64,000 nt of DNA. It comes from Sphingomonas panacis (GTDB lineage Bacteria > Pseudomonadota > Alphaproteobacteria > Sphingomonadales > Sphingomonadaceae). Below, in pieces: positions 9,354-16,470 of the stretch (its first letter is position 1; each line of letters opens with the position of its first letter). The stretch covers positions 3,999,501-4,063,500 of the forward strand of contig NZ_CP014168.1 of assembly GCF_001717955.1 (NCBI RefSeq). The letters run 5' to 3'. A program made the translations under genes and the position numbers. The notes under the pieces are model-generated. The model was not told where the DNA came from, made no database searches, and saw only the letters and a list, made by a program, of their open reading frames with translations.

Positions 9354-9653
9354 TCACCGGTCGAACTCCGGCGCAAGCAGCCCCTTTTTCCGGAGCAGTT
9401 CACGCGCATCGGACATGCCTTGGGTCAGCGTGTCGGGTGCCCGATTGCGAAGCGATGCCGCAAGGATCGCGAGGATCTGGATCGTGGTCGCGAGGATCTC
9501 GTCCTGCGACGTATAGACGTAACCGCGATCGGGATCAGCCGCCTGCTCGATCGCAGGACGGACCAGGTCTGAAACGGATATGCCGGCGGCATAGGCACGA
9601 CGCGAAAGGCGCTCGTGCAAGGCATCGTCGATGCGCAGATTAAGCTTTGCCAA
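9354..9653 (-). CDS. Ribbon-helix-helix accessory transfer protein (TrwA-like)
   Basis: The 99-residue protein begins MAKLNLRIDDALHERLSRRA, a classic RHH/CopG DNA-binding strand followed by two helices. The second half (ILATTIQILAILAASLR) is hydrophobic and probably a tetramerisation helix. It is the first gene leftward from the palindromic non-coding region, in the place of trwA in R388. TrwA-type proteins bind oriT next to the nick, stimulate the relaxase and repress the operon. The two palindromes at 9743-9758 and 9841-9856 are likely binding sites. Function is by position and fold. Confidence 0.82.
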   Translation of the reverse strand: MAKLNLRIDDALHERLSRRAYAAGISVSDLVRPAIEQAADPDRGYVYTSQDEILATTIQILAILAASLRNRAPDTLTQGMSDARELLRKKGLLAPEFDR

Positions 9654-10043
9654 GCGAAGGCTCCGAGTAGGAGCTTCGCGAGGACATGAGGAGCAAGTGC
9701 TTTATAACTGGAAGATCGGCGGATTCACAAGCTTTTTAGTCTGTCCTACCTGTAGGACGTGCAAGAATGGTGGAATTGCGCCATTCGAGTGACACCGAAG
9801 GCAAAGTGGTGATACGCGTGGGACAGCGAAACGCGAAATTGTCCCACCTGTAGGACACGTATATCATATTGATTTAGAGCGATAATCGCTTCGCAGCACC
9901 CGTGCGTACGGTGCATTACAAACGCCTCTGCGCGTGCGTCCACTAAGCGCAGCGACTGCGTCGCTGCGAATGCCTCGTCCGGGCACGGGCGGGGCATCCC
10001 CGCAAGGGGATCGGCAACCTCGTTTCATATGCCTGTGCCTCAC
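9654..10043. other. Candidate origin of transfer (oriT), palindrome-rich non-coding region
   Basis: No convincing gene occupies this stretch. It contains a perfect palindrome GTCCTAC-CT-GTAGGAC (9743-9758) and a second, one-mismatch copy GTCCCAC-CT-GTAGGAC 98 bp away (9841-9856). There is a 9-bp hairpin CGCAGCGAC-TGC-GTCGCTGCG (9948-9968) and a hairpin ATCCCC-GCAA-GGGGAT (9996-10011). It lies directly upstream of the RHH, coupling protein and relaxase genes. Gene content diverges in style on its two sides, as expected around oriT. The nick site is not identified. Confidence 0.65.
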
Positions 10044-10078
10044 AAAAAAAGGGGGAGAGGCGTTCCCGCCCCTCCCCT
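10044..10078 (-). terminator. Rho-independent terminator after the 73-aa gene
   Basis: On the minus strand GGGGAGGGGCG, a short loop and CGCCTCTCCCC (one mismatch) are followed by seven T. It is 9 bases past the stop of the 10087-10308 gene and separates that gene from the candidate oriT region. Confidence 0.8.
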
Positions 10079-10086
10079 TCGCTTTT

Positions 10087-10308
10087 TCAGTATTCGTCGA
10101 TCAGCCCGCAAGGCTCGGTGTAGATGATCCGGTCGATGATGGCCATCGGCAGCGCGCCGTAGTCGCCCTCGTCGATGGCGATGTAGCCCCCTTCGTCATC
10201 CGTAATGACATGCTGGTCGAAGTAGCTGTTGAACGCCCGGCGTTGCGCTGTGCCGAGCGCTACTTGGTAGGATTCGTTTTGGGCGACGCTGCTCGGAATG
10301 ATGTGCAT
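10087..10308 (-). CDS. Small acidic protein of unknown function, first gene of the leading side
   Basis: Not recognised. The 73-residue acidic protein has a DEGGYIAIDEGDYGALPMAIIDRIIY segment. AGGAG lies 6 bases before the ATG. The gene is a single transcription unit: its own terminator follows at 10044-10078, and a cloverleaf element sits 59 bp upstream (10367-10493). As the first gene beyond the candidate oriT in the direction of entry it would be among the first expressed in a recipient. Small acidic leading-region proteins are often DNA mimics or inhibitors, but that is only a possibility here. Confidence 0.75.
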   Translation of the reverse strand: MHIIPSSVAQNESYQVALGTAQRRAFNSYFDQHVITDDEGGYIAIDEGDYGALPMAIIDRIIYTEPCGLIDEY

Positions 10309-10366
10309 GATAAGCTCCTGTCTGTCTTGAATGACAGGAGCGGCGCGTCGGGCGGCCGAGACCGGG

Positions 10367-10493
10367 TCAAGGATCGCGAAGCGACCGCGAAGCGGCGGTG
10401 GGGGTCACGATTTTCTTCGGCGGCCACGGACACCGAAGGAGAAGCGCCGCGCTTGATCCGCCGAAGAAAATGGTGGGGCCCCGCCGTCCTTGA
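10367..10493 (+). repeat. Cloverleaf-like structured element, copy 1
   Basis: Every arm can be paired on the plus strand. P1 is TCAAGGA (10367-10373) with TCCTTGA (10487-10493). P2 hairpin is TCGC-GAA-GCGA (10374-10384). P3 hairpin is CCGC-GAA-GCGG (10385-10395). P4 is CGGTGGGG (10396-10403) with CCCCGCCG (10479-10486). P5 is ATTTTCTTCGGCGG (10410-10423) with CCGCCGAAGAAAAT (10458-10471), closed by a 34-nt variable loop. P1, P2, P3 and P4 abut without spacers. It lies 59 bp upstream of the 73-aa gene start. A further hairpin GCGGACC-GAAT-GGTCCGC follows at 10578-10595. Confidence 0.85.
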
Positions 10494-10632
10494 TGCGGTC
10501 TCGGACGTCCGACATAATGGGAAGTCTGTGAGAGATGTTTCCTCTCGTCGGGAGACCCCGGCAAGGCGTAGCGGCATGCGGACCGAATGGTCCGCTTGGG
10601 CCGCGAGCGAGCCGGGACTTGCTGCCAGCGGT

Positions 10633-10665
10633 AAAAGAAAGGGACCGAGCGCGAGGCCCGGTCCC
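10633..10665 (-). terminator. Rho-independent terminator after the 212-aa gene
   Basis: On the minus strand GGGACCG, an 11-nt loop and CGGTCCC are followed by TTTCTTTT. It begins 8 bases beyond the stop of the 10674-11312 gene. Confidence 0.8.
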
Positions 10666-10673
10666 GGGTGCCG

Positions 10674-11312
10674 TCAGGGATGACGGCCGCAGGGGCAGCA
10701 ATCTTCGTCGATGCCCGTGAGGGAGCAGTAACCCGGGCCGAAGTCGGGATAGAGTTCGTCCTCGTCCTCGGTATAGCCGTGCTCGCTGGCGATTATGACC
10801 GCGTAGCGCCGGATCTGGGGATCGAGCCTGTCGATATAGCCCGCGCATATCCCGCTGAAGCGGCAGACGTAGAGTTCGTAGGACGCGCAAGAGGTCGCCC
10901 GCATCTCGGCGTCAGCGATCCGCTCCGCGTCCGCCCGGAATTGTTGAAGGGCGAGGAATAGCGGCGTCTCGGCGGCGCGAGTTTCGACGGCCAGTGGGAC
11001 AGGTTGGCGCTGGACCATGACGCGATAGGCTGGGCTATCGTCAGCGCGTGCCCGTAATATAGTGTAGCCGTTTGATCGGGAGACCTGCCGGGCGATCCGA
11101 CAGATTGTCTGGTGAAGGCGGTCATACTCGGCTCTGAAGAAATCTCGTTCAGTGTGGGTCTGTGCAGTGCTGATGAGGTGTCCGCAAAGGTCGGCGAGGC
11201 CAATGTATTTCTCAAGGAGACGAATGAGTCGGAAGCCTGTGGCTTGCGCGCGCCAGTAGTCGGGTTCGTGCGACGCGACGATGCGGGTGAGGTAGGATTT
11301 CGTGTAGGTCAT
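10674..11312 (-). CDS. Protein of unknown function (212 aa), leading region
   Basis: Not recognised. The ATG at 11312 has GGAGG 7 bases upstream, preferred over longer readings. The N-terminal half is helical and basic. The C-terminal part is Cys- and acid-rich, ending with TEDEDELYPDFGPGYCSLTGIDEDCCPCGRHP; the CCPC cluster suggests metal binding. It is a stand-alone unit with a cloverleaf element 76 bp upstream (11388-11482) and a terminator downstream. No family is claimed. Confidence 0.75.
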   Translation of the reverse strand: MTYTKSYLTRIVASHEPDYWRAQATGFRLIRLLEKYIGLADLCGHLISTAQTHTERDFFRAEYDRLHQTICRIARQVSRSNGYTILRARADDSPAYRVMVQRQPVPLAVETRAAETPLFLALQQFRADAERIADAEMRATSCASYELYVCRFSGICAGYIDRLDPQIRRYAVIIASEHGYTEDEDELYPDFGPGYCSLTGIDEDCCPCGRHP

Positions 11313-11387
11313 GAGAGCCTCCATCATGAAGCGCTCCCCATCTCCATCAGATGAGGATGGAAACATCAGGACGCGGTGTTGAGGGAG

Positions 11388-11482
11388 TCAGGGACGGCGA
11401 AGCCGCCGCGTAGCGGGCAGTGGGGGAACCGATTTTGTTGTCGCGGAGCGGCCGCAAAATTGGGGGGACCACTGATCCTTGA
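11388..11482 (+). repeat. Cloverleaf-like structured element, copy 4 (short variant)
   Basis: Same arm order as copy 1. P1 is TCAGGGA with TCCTTGA (one G-T wobble, plus an extra G-C). P2 is CGGC-GAA-GCCG. P3 is CCGC-GTA-GCGG. P4 is CAGTGG (11418-11423) with CCACTG (11469-11474), a fully compensated version of the copy 1 stem. P5 is reduced to ATTTTG/CAAAAT with an inner GCGG/CCGC. It lies 76 bp upstream of the 212-aa gene. A second hairpin with TGCTTTGC (11553-11560) and GCAAAGCA (11591-11598) arms follows in the 11483-11801 non-coding stretch. Confidence 0.8.
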
Positions 11483-11801
11483 CGGCCGATGGACACCCAG
11501 CGTCATGCTTTGGCGATGAAGCCCCGTCTGATACCGAGATGTGAAAGCGCACTGCTTTGCCCCCGATCCCCGCAGGGGTCGGGGTTAACAGCAAAGCACC
11601 GCATGATTGAGCCGAAGGTGCTAACTCGCAGGAGATTTTATGACGGACAAGTATCCGTCGAGGAATGGCTGGCGTGCGGTTCTTACCGGAGGAGGTTTCT
11701 CTTCGCCGGCGAACGCCGGCCATCAATCTCAAGGGCTTGCAAGGAAGGCCCGGTTGAGCGATGTCATGCATTGGCGGGCAGGCCATCGCAAGGAAGATGA
11801 C

Positions 11802-12041
11802 ATGCCTAAGATGAGTGAAAGAGAACGACTCGCTGACCTCGAAGCACGCCAGCGTAAAGCAGCGGAGGAAGTGGAGAACGCACGCCGCGCATTGCGCGGT
11901 AAATATGCCGCTATCGTAAGCGATCTACCGGTCGAAGGGTTGACCGAACGCGAATTCAAGGACGTTCTGGTCGGCGCGATCCGTGTGGGCGGAGCCCCCT
12001 CTATTGCGGCGTTAAAGGTGCTGCCCGCAGTCAAATCCTGA
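11802..12041 (+). CDS. Small coiled-coil protein, plus strand
   Basis: The 79-residue protein starts MPKMSERERLADLEARQRKA and is almost entirely charged helix for the first 45 residues, predicting a coiled coil, followed by LTEREFKDVLVGAIR. The ATG at 11802 is preceded by AAGGAAG; an open frame extends upstream but has no ribosome site there. Architecture resembles small TraC/TraD-type accessory proteins of alphaproteobacterial transfer regions, though I cannot assign it. It is one of very few plus-strand genes here, so it would not be read from the incoming plus strand. Confidence 0.7.
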   Translation: MPKMSERERLADLEARQRKAAEEVENARRALRGKYAAIVSDLPVEGLTEREFKDVLVGAIRVGGAPSIAALKVLPAVKS

Positions 12042-12188
12042 TCGATCAATTCGCCCGTAGGGCGGCCCTGCGACGAGCACGGCGGAGCCGCGCGCAGGAG
12101 GCCGGCACCGCAGGTGTCGCATCGCTGCCCGACGGACCAGGCGCGAAAGCGTCTGGCTCCTGAGGGCGGCGATTAGTGAAGCGAAGAG

Positions 12189-12233
12189 AAAAAAAGCGGG
12201 ACCGACCCGGGATGTCTCCCGGACCAGTCCCGC
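12189..12233 (-). terminator. Rho-independent terminator after the first DUF2493 gene
   Basis: On the minus strand GCGGGAC and GTCCCGC flank an inner hairpin and are followed by seven T. It starts 12 bases past the stop at 12245. The rest of 12042-12188 holds no gene I can support. Confidence 0.8.
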
Positions 12234-12244
12234 CCTTCATCGGA

Positions 12245-13231
12245 TCAGGAGGCCCAATGCGCTGGCCCGCCATAGAGTGAGAGTAGCGTAGGCTCGATGC
12301 CGGTGGATCGTAGCACCCGGACCAGTTGTGCCTGCACCCCGCTCCCTTCGGCGACAATCCCATCCACCGGTTGCAGTCTGGCAATCTGATCGTTGCGGAC
12401 AAACCCCGCACGCTTCGATCCCCAGCGCGCGACGTCCAGTCCCAGCCTGACCAGTGGAGTCTTGGTCCGTGCTGCCCATGCTTCGGCAATCGCATCCCCT
12501 CCTCTGTCCTGTGCGGTCGTGAGGAGAACCATAGTCGGTCGGATCGCCTTCATCTCGTCCAGCGCTTTCCAGATTGGCCTGAAATCACTCCACTGCCTGC
12601 CGCCTGAGAAAGCCACCAGCGGTCCTGCCGGGTGGTGCTGACCAATGCGCTTCTGGCGGCGTGCGGCAAGGTAGTCGGTCCCTTGGATGACCGCGTGCGT
12701 GCGCTTCGAGGATACCAGCGTCGCCTTCGGTGCCGACCACGGACGTCCGGTCTCGGCGTGAAACACCTCGGTTGCGTGATCCCGCATGCATCCGAGCGCG
12801 TCGGCTCCCTCGTCGAGGAGTTCCAGCAGGTCATGAACCCGTTCCAGTTCGACGCTGTGGATTTCGCTTCCATCCGCTGTTCCGAGCAGGTCCTGCACGT
12901 CTCGCGTCGCCTTGTCGGCTTGCGCGGCCCACTGGTCGGCGACCCGATGGAAGCTGAAGATGACGCCCCATGCGATACGTTCGGCTGCACTTTCGAGGCG
13001 CGTGTCGCGGAGAACATCGAAGACGGTCGTGATGATGAGTTCGACAGCGAGCTGGACCTCGGTCGCATCAGGCATGTCGGTGGTCAGTTCCTCCTCACCA
13101 CGCCCGACCCGAACGCCGTCCAGATCGGAAGCGAAGGCAGTGGCGAAATTGTCATTCGCCTGTCCTGTCTCCTCCGCAATGAGAGCGGCGATGTCCTTGA
13201 AATCCCGAATGCTGCGCTTGAACTGAGCCAT
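12245..13231 (-). CDS. DUF2493 (YspA/cpYpsA-related SLOG) domain protein, paralogue 1
   Basis: A protein of 328 residues. Start at the ATG at 13231, with AAGGAGG 6 bases upstream. The C-terminal 130 residues form a DUF2493 Rossmann-like domain: GPLVAFSGGRQWSD, then GGDAIAEAWA and an EGSGVQAQLVRVLR segment. DUF2493 belongs to the SLOG superfamily, often nucleotide-ligand sensors or processing enzymes in conflict systems. The N-terminal helical part has no assignment. It is closely related in layout to the 14267-15319 gene. A cloverleaf element lies 60 bp upstream. Confidence 0.85.
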   Translation of the reverse strand: MAQFKRSIRDFKDIAALIAEETGQANDNFATAFASDLDGVRVGRGEEELTTDMPDATEVQLAVELIITTVFDVLRDTRLESAAERIAWGVIFSFHRVADQWAAQADKATRDVQDLLGTADGSEIHSVELERVHDLLELLDEGADALGCMRDHATEVFHAETGRPWSAPKATLVSSKRTHAVIQGTDYLAARRQKRIGQHHPAGPLVAFSGGRQWSDFRPIWKALDEMKAIRPTMVLLTTAQDRGGDAIAEAWAARTKTPLVRLGLDVARWGSKRAGFVRNDQIARLQPVDGIVAEGSGVQAQLVRVLRSTGIEPTLLSLYGGPAHWAS

Positions 13232-13290
13232 GATAACCTCCTTTGAATTGAAAGAGGCTTCCCATTCGGCACGGGCTTCGAGCGACGGGG

Positions 13291-13421
13291 TCAAGGATCG
13301 GGCAAAGCCCGACCGCGCAGCGGCGGTGGGGGAGACGATTTTCTTTGGCGGCCAGTGTGGTGACGAAGAAGTGCCCGCGCCCGACCCGCCAAAGAAAATG
13401 GTGGGGCCCCGCCGTCCTTGA
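13291..13421 (+). repeat. Cloverleaf-like structured element, copy 2
   Basis: P1 is TCAAGGA/TCCTTGA (13291-13297, 13415-13421). P2 is TCGGGC-AAA-GCCCGA (13298-13312). P3 is CCGC-GCA-GCGG (13313-13323). P4 is CGGTGGGG/CCCCGCCG (13324-13331, 13407-13414). P5 is ATTTTCTTTGGCGG/CCGCCAAAGAAAAT, with a C-G to T-A compensated pair relative to copy 1. It is 60 bp upstream of the first DUF2493 gene. An 11-bp hairpin CGAATCAGGGG/CCCCTGATTCG (13477-13505) follows. Confidence 0.85.
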
Positions 13422-13535
13422 GGCCGGCGTGGTCCCGTGCCACGCTAAGAAGACTTGAGAGAGAGGAGGAGGCTTGCGAATCAGGGGTTCGATGCCCCTG
13501 ATTCGTAATAGGTGCCGCTAGGCGCAACCTCGGAG

Positions 13536-13671
13536 TCAGGGAGCGCGAGCCTGTCCGCGACCGCGCAGCGTCGGTGGGGGTCACGATTTTCTATGGCGGG
13601 CACCAAAGCTGAAATTAAAAGGCTAACGCCTGCTCCGCCGAAGAAAATGGTGGGACCCCCGCCGTCCTTGA
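13536..13671 (+). repeat. Cloverleaf-like structured element, copy 3 (tandem to copy 2)
   Basis: P1 is TCAGGGA/TCCTTGA with a G-T wobble. P3 is CCGC-GCA-GCGT. P4 is CGGTGGGGGT/ACCCCCGCCG, ten pairs with one T-G. P5 is ATTTTCTATGGCGG/CCGCCGAAGAAAAT with one mismatch and one T-G. P2 is the least certain arm (CGCG/CGCG). An 11-bp hairpin GCCATTCGGGG/CCCCGAATGGC (13726-13756) follows, as in copy 2, so the repeated unit is about 220 bp. There is no gene between copies 2 and 3, and no gene in 13672-13833. Confidence 0.8.
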
Positions 13672-13833
13672 GGCTGGCGATGACACCGTGCCATCCTGGG
13701 AAGAGTTGAGAGAATGAAAAAGGCTGCCATTCGGGGGCGCGAAGTCCCCGAATGGCATCGAACAACGCGAGCCTTTGTTCGTGTTGTTCGTCCTGCGGCC
13801 GCGTTATGGAACGGTAGGTGGCTTATGCTAGAC

Positions 13834-13865
13834 AAAAAAAAGGCCGGCGCGCGAAGCCGCGGCCG
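13834..13865 (-). terminator. Rho-independent terminator after the 96-aa gene
   Basis: On the minus strand a GC-rich hairpin (GGCCGCGG arm, CGCCGGCC arm) is followed by eight T. It starts 35 bases past the stop at 13900. Confidence 0.75.
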
Positions 13866-13899
13866 ACCCACTGATGTTATAGCGTGATGATTGTGGACG

Positions 13900-14190
13900 T
13901 CAGGCCAGCCAAGGTGGCCGCGGTCGTGCTCCTTCGTTACGACGATCGCTTTCGAGGTTCGACTTCAGGTCGTCCGGGATGACCGCATAGGGACGAACGG
14001 CATCAATGGCCGCGTCTGGCTCCGGGAGTTCGGCATAGTGTGTTCCGATCCAAAGGAGCATATTATCCTCGTCATCGTTGGAGCGAGAGACGATCGCAAA
14101 AAAGGTCGCCAACGGTGGATCCCATCCGATTGCGATGGAGGACGGATAGGGTAGAACCCCCACCACTGGTTGGAGCAAATGACGGCTCAT
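13900..14190 (-). CDS. Small protein of unknown function (96 aa)
   Basis: Not recognised. AGGAG lies 8 bases before the ATG. A short stretch TFFAIVSRSNDDEDNMLLWIGTHYAELPEPDAAIDA is the most structured-looking part; the C-terminus is Arg/Pro-rich. It is an independent unit between two terminators (13834-13865 downstream and 14212-14236 upstream), so it must have its own promoter between 14190 and 14212 or be read through. No cloverleaf copy precedes it. Confidence 0.7.
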   Translation of the reverse strand: MSRHLLQPVVGVLPYPSSIAIGWDPPLATFFAIVSRSNDDEDNMLLWIGTHYAELPEPDAAIDAVRPYAVIPDDLKSNLESDRRNEGARPRPPWLA

Positions 14191-14204
14191 GGATTTCTCC
14201 TATA

Positions 14205-14236
14205 AATAGAAGAGCCGGCCACGAAGTGACCGGCTC
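14205..14236 (-). terminator. Rho-independent terminator after the second DUF2493 gene
   Basis: On the minus strand GAGCCGGTCAC-TTC-GTGGCCGGCTC is followed by TTCTATTT, 31 bases past the stop at 14267. Confidence 0.75.
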
Positions 14237-14266
14237 GATATTCGATGGGTGTTCCGTCGGGCCGTG

Positions 14267-15319
14267 TCAGGCGGCTGCGGAAAACTGGTCACTCGGCTGG
14301 CGTTTCCCGAAGGCATGCCCGGGTCCTCGGCGTGTGGCCGGTTGCGTGTCCGGAGCCTGATCGACTTTGCGGAAGGCATGGATCGGAATACCGGCCTTGC
14401 GCAGCGTCTGATAGAGGTTGGCCTGAAGGCCGGAGCCTTCACAGAGCACCGCCTCGACCGGCTTCAATTCGGCAAGCTTGCGGTTGCGGGTGAAGGCGGT
14501 CTTCTTGCCCGTGCCGTAGAGACCGTAGGCCACCACAGGGACGCGGGTCTCGGCTCGCGCAGCCCATGCGGCAGCGATCGCATCGGCTCCCTTACGCTGC
14601 CCGGTGGTGACCAGCGTCATATGCGGGACGCGGGCGTGAACCTCGTCGAGTTTGCGCCACAGCATTTCCCAATCATGCCACTGCGCCGGGCCGGAGAAGA
14701 CGACGATCGGGCCTTGCGGCAGATGCTTTTCGCGTTCGTTGAGAGCACGTTCCCGCAGGAAATCCTGCGCGGCGATCTGGCTGGCCGTTGACGCTGAAGA
14801 TGCGCGTGATCCCCGGGCCGGGGACCATGGCCACCCGGACTGCGCGCGATACATCTCCGCCGCATAGTCGCGCATGCATTCGATCGCATCGCGCTGCTCG
14901 GTCGTCGATTGGCAGAGAAGCTGCTTTTCTTCGAGCTGGCTGTTATACACCTCGCTCATGTCGGGGTGGCGAACCATGTCTCCGATTTCCTCGGCGAGAC
15001 TGTCCTCGCGGCGTTCCAGTTTCGTAGCGACGAAGTGGAAGCTGTTGACGAACCCCCAAGCGATTTCCGCGGCGAGTGGTTCGAGACGTGTGCCCGCAAA
15101 AAGGTCGAAGATGGTGGCGATAATGCCCCCGCATTCTGCCTGCGCGGCGAACGGGCTCGGCATATCATGCTCCCCCGGCTCTTCGCCCGGCTCGACGATC
15201 GAAAGCGGGATGGGATCGCCGAATGACGCCTGAAATTCAGGTGTGGCGACCTGTTCGGCGTAGAGTTCCTTGAGGTCCGCCAAGCTGCTCACCTGACGCG
15301 ACTGTGCCTTGCTGGCCAT
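14267..15319 (-). CDS. DUF2493 (YspA/cpYpsA-related SLOG) domain protein, paralogue 2
   Basis: A 350-residue paralogue of the 12245-13231 product. It has the same N-terminal helical region (IIATIFDLFAGTRLEPLAAEIAWGFVNSFHFVA against IITTVFDVLRDTRLESAAERIAWGVIFSFHRVA). The C-terminal DUF2493 domain has GPIVVFSGPAQWHD, KGADAIAAAWA and CEGSGLQANLYQTLRKAG. It carries an extra C-terminal tail ending HAFGKRQPSDQFSAAA. The last residue of the FSG-G motif differs (FSGP here, FSGG in paralogue 1), so the ligand site may have diverged. It is flanked by terminators on both sides. Confidence 0.85.
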   Translation of the reverse strand: MASKAQSRQVSSLADLKELYAEQVATPEFQASFGDPIPLSIVEPGEEPGEHDMPSPFAAQAECGGIIATIFDLFAGTRLEPLAAEIAWGFVNSFHFVATKLERREDSLAEEIGDMVRHPDMSEVYNSQLEEKQLLCQSTTEQRDAIECMRDYAAEMYRAQSGWPWSPARGSRASSASTASQIAAQDFLRERALNEREKHLPQGPIVVFSGPAQWHDWEMLWRKLDEVHARVPHMTLVTTGQRKGADAIAAAWAARAETRVPVVAYGLYGTGKKTAFTRNRKLAELKPVEAVLCEGSGLQANLYQTLRKAGIPIHAFRKVDQAPDTQPATRRGPGHAFGKRQPSDQFSAAA

Positions 15320-15345
15320 GACGCAATTCCTTCGATTCTGGAGAA

Positions 15346-15385
15346 AGCAAAGGGCCGGAGAAGCGGCTCACCGCTCCCCCGGCCC
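15346..15385 (-). terminator. Rho-independent terminator after the DUF736 gene
   Basis: On the minus strand GGGCCGG and CCGGCCC arms enclose an inner AGCGG/CCGCT hairpin and are followed by TTTG; 32 bases past the stop at 15417. Confidence 0.65.
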
Positions 15386-15416
15386 GGTTCAGGCTGTGAG
15401 GTTCAGCCCTTTGTGC

Positions 15417-15911
15417 TCAGGAGAACGGGATCTCGTCGTCGAGATCTGCACCCGCTCCGACCAGCGTGCCGTCGGTGCCGGCCGTGCTATCGCCGAAGCC
15501 GCCCCCGCTCCGATCGTCATACGAACGCTGCGCGCCACCGAAACCGCCGCTGCCAGCGGAGCCCGAGCCGAAGCCGCCGCCGAACTCGGCACGCACCGTC
15601 TCGCGACGCCACGCGATCGAGAAACCGTCGTTCTCGGTCGGAAACAGGGCCACCGGGAGCGGCTCGGGCAGGCTCGGATCGTCGATATTCCCGGCGAGGA
15701 ACTCCTCACCCGTCTTCTTCGAATACGCCCTCCAGAGCGCACCGATCTGCACCCAGCGGCGGGCGACGTTGAGGGCGAGGATTTCGTAGACCGGCGCGCG
15801 CTCATTGTCGCTTTCGACCACGCGCAAACCGATCCGGGGAAGATCGATCGTGCGGGTGGCGATAGAACCCATCAGACGACCATTGACGCTGCGAATTTCA
15901 CCGATATTCAT
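15417..15911 (-). CDS. DUF736 protein with SSB-like acidic C-terminal tail
   Basis: The 164-residue protein has an N-terminal DUF736 domain (about 1-105: MNIGEIRSVNGRLMGSIATRT, LNVARRWVQIGALWRAYSKKTGEEFLAG). A Gly-rich linker follows, then the C-terminus ADLDDEIPFS. That ending closely resembles the DDDIPF tail by which single-stranded DNA-binding proteins recruit replication and repair partners, and domain, Gly-rich linker and acidic tip is SSB layout. DUF736 is common on alphaproteobacterial mobile elements and has no settled function. A role on incoming single-stranded DNA is inference. Confidence 0.88.
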   Translation of the reverse strand: MNIGEIRSVNGRLMGSIATRTIDLPRIGLRVVESDNERAPVYEILALNVARRWVQIGALWRAYSKKTGEEFLAGNIDDPSLPEPLPVALFPTENDGFSIAWRRETVRAEFGGGFGSGSAGSGGFGGAQRSYDDRSGGGFGDSTAGTDGTLVGAGADLDDEIPFS

Positions 15912-15929
15912 GGACTTAACCTTTCGAGT

Positions 15930-16470
15930 ATCACTCGGAACTCATTCCCGAGGACACTCTCTCAAGTCCTTCTCTCCTCTATGGCGCAGGCCTCTCCGCC
16001 GGGCACTCCGTTGCCATCAATGCGCCGAGATCGCCCCATTCTCTCTTCAGCCAACGGTTGCTCGAAGCTCGTTCGCACGAAGAGTGGTTTGCGATTTGGC
16101 CTGTCGACGCCGGAGGGACGGGCTCCATATGAAGATCGTTGGACGGCCTGCGATCAGCCCATGGACGACCGGAATCTGCAGGTGATCAGCGTTGGTCCTG
16201 GAACAGGGGACCAGGGCGTAACGGGAAGGGTAAAAATCGATTACGCGGCGGTCACGCGCTCGCGATCCGCCCTCCCCCCTCCCCCCGCTCCCCACCTTTC
16301 TCGCCCGCGCAACCATCAGGCGGATGAGGAGTGGGCACGACGCCTCCCGGCGCGCAGGAGGCGCGCATTTTAAAGACGGTTGGCACGGTCAATGAAGGAA
16401 ACGCGGTAAGCAGAAAGGTGGTCGAGTACTCTGTTGCGCAGGAACATGGGCGCTGGCCGGCAGCAGCCGA
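15930..16470. other. Non-coding stretch between DUF736 and DUF5818-like genes
   Basis: No gene I can support. Possible features are a C/T-rich tract at 16269-16300 (see findings) and a hairpin CGCCTCC/GGAGGCG near 16351-16370 followed by four T on the plus strand. An 89-codon minus-strand frame at 16047-16316 has Arg/Gly-rich composition and no ribosome site, so it is not called. Confidence 0.5.

Noticed and set aside
13470..13510. tRNA-like T-arm (AGGGGTTCGATGCCCCT)
   Set aside because: It resembles a T-arm, but no anticodon arm, D-arm or acceptor pairing exists. It is explained by the hairpin that follows copy 2 of the structured element; copy 3 has a similar hairpin with a different sequence.
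11383..13760. CRISPR array
   Set aside because: The repeats are few, long, not evenly spaced, and are palindromic structures rather than short direct repeats with spacers. No cas genes.
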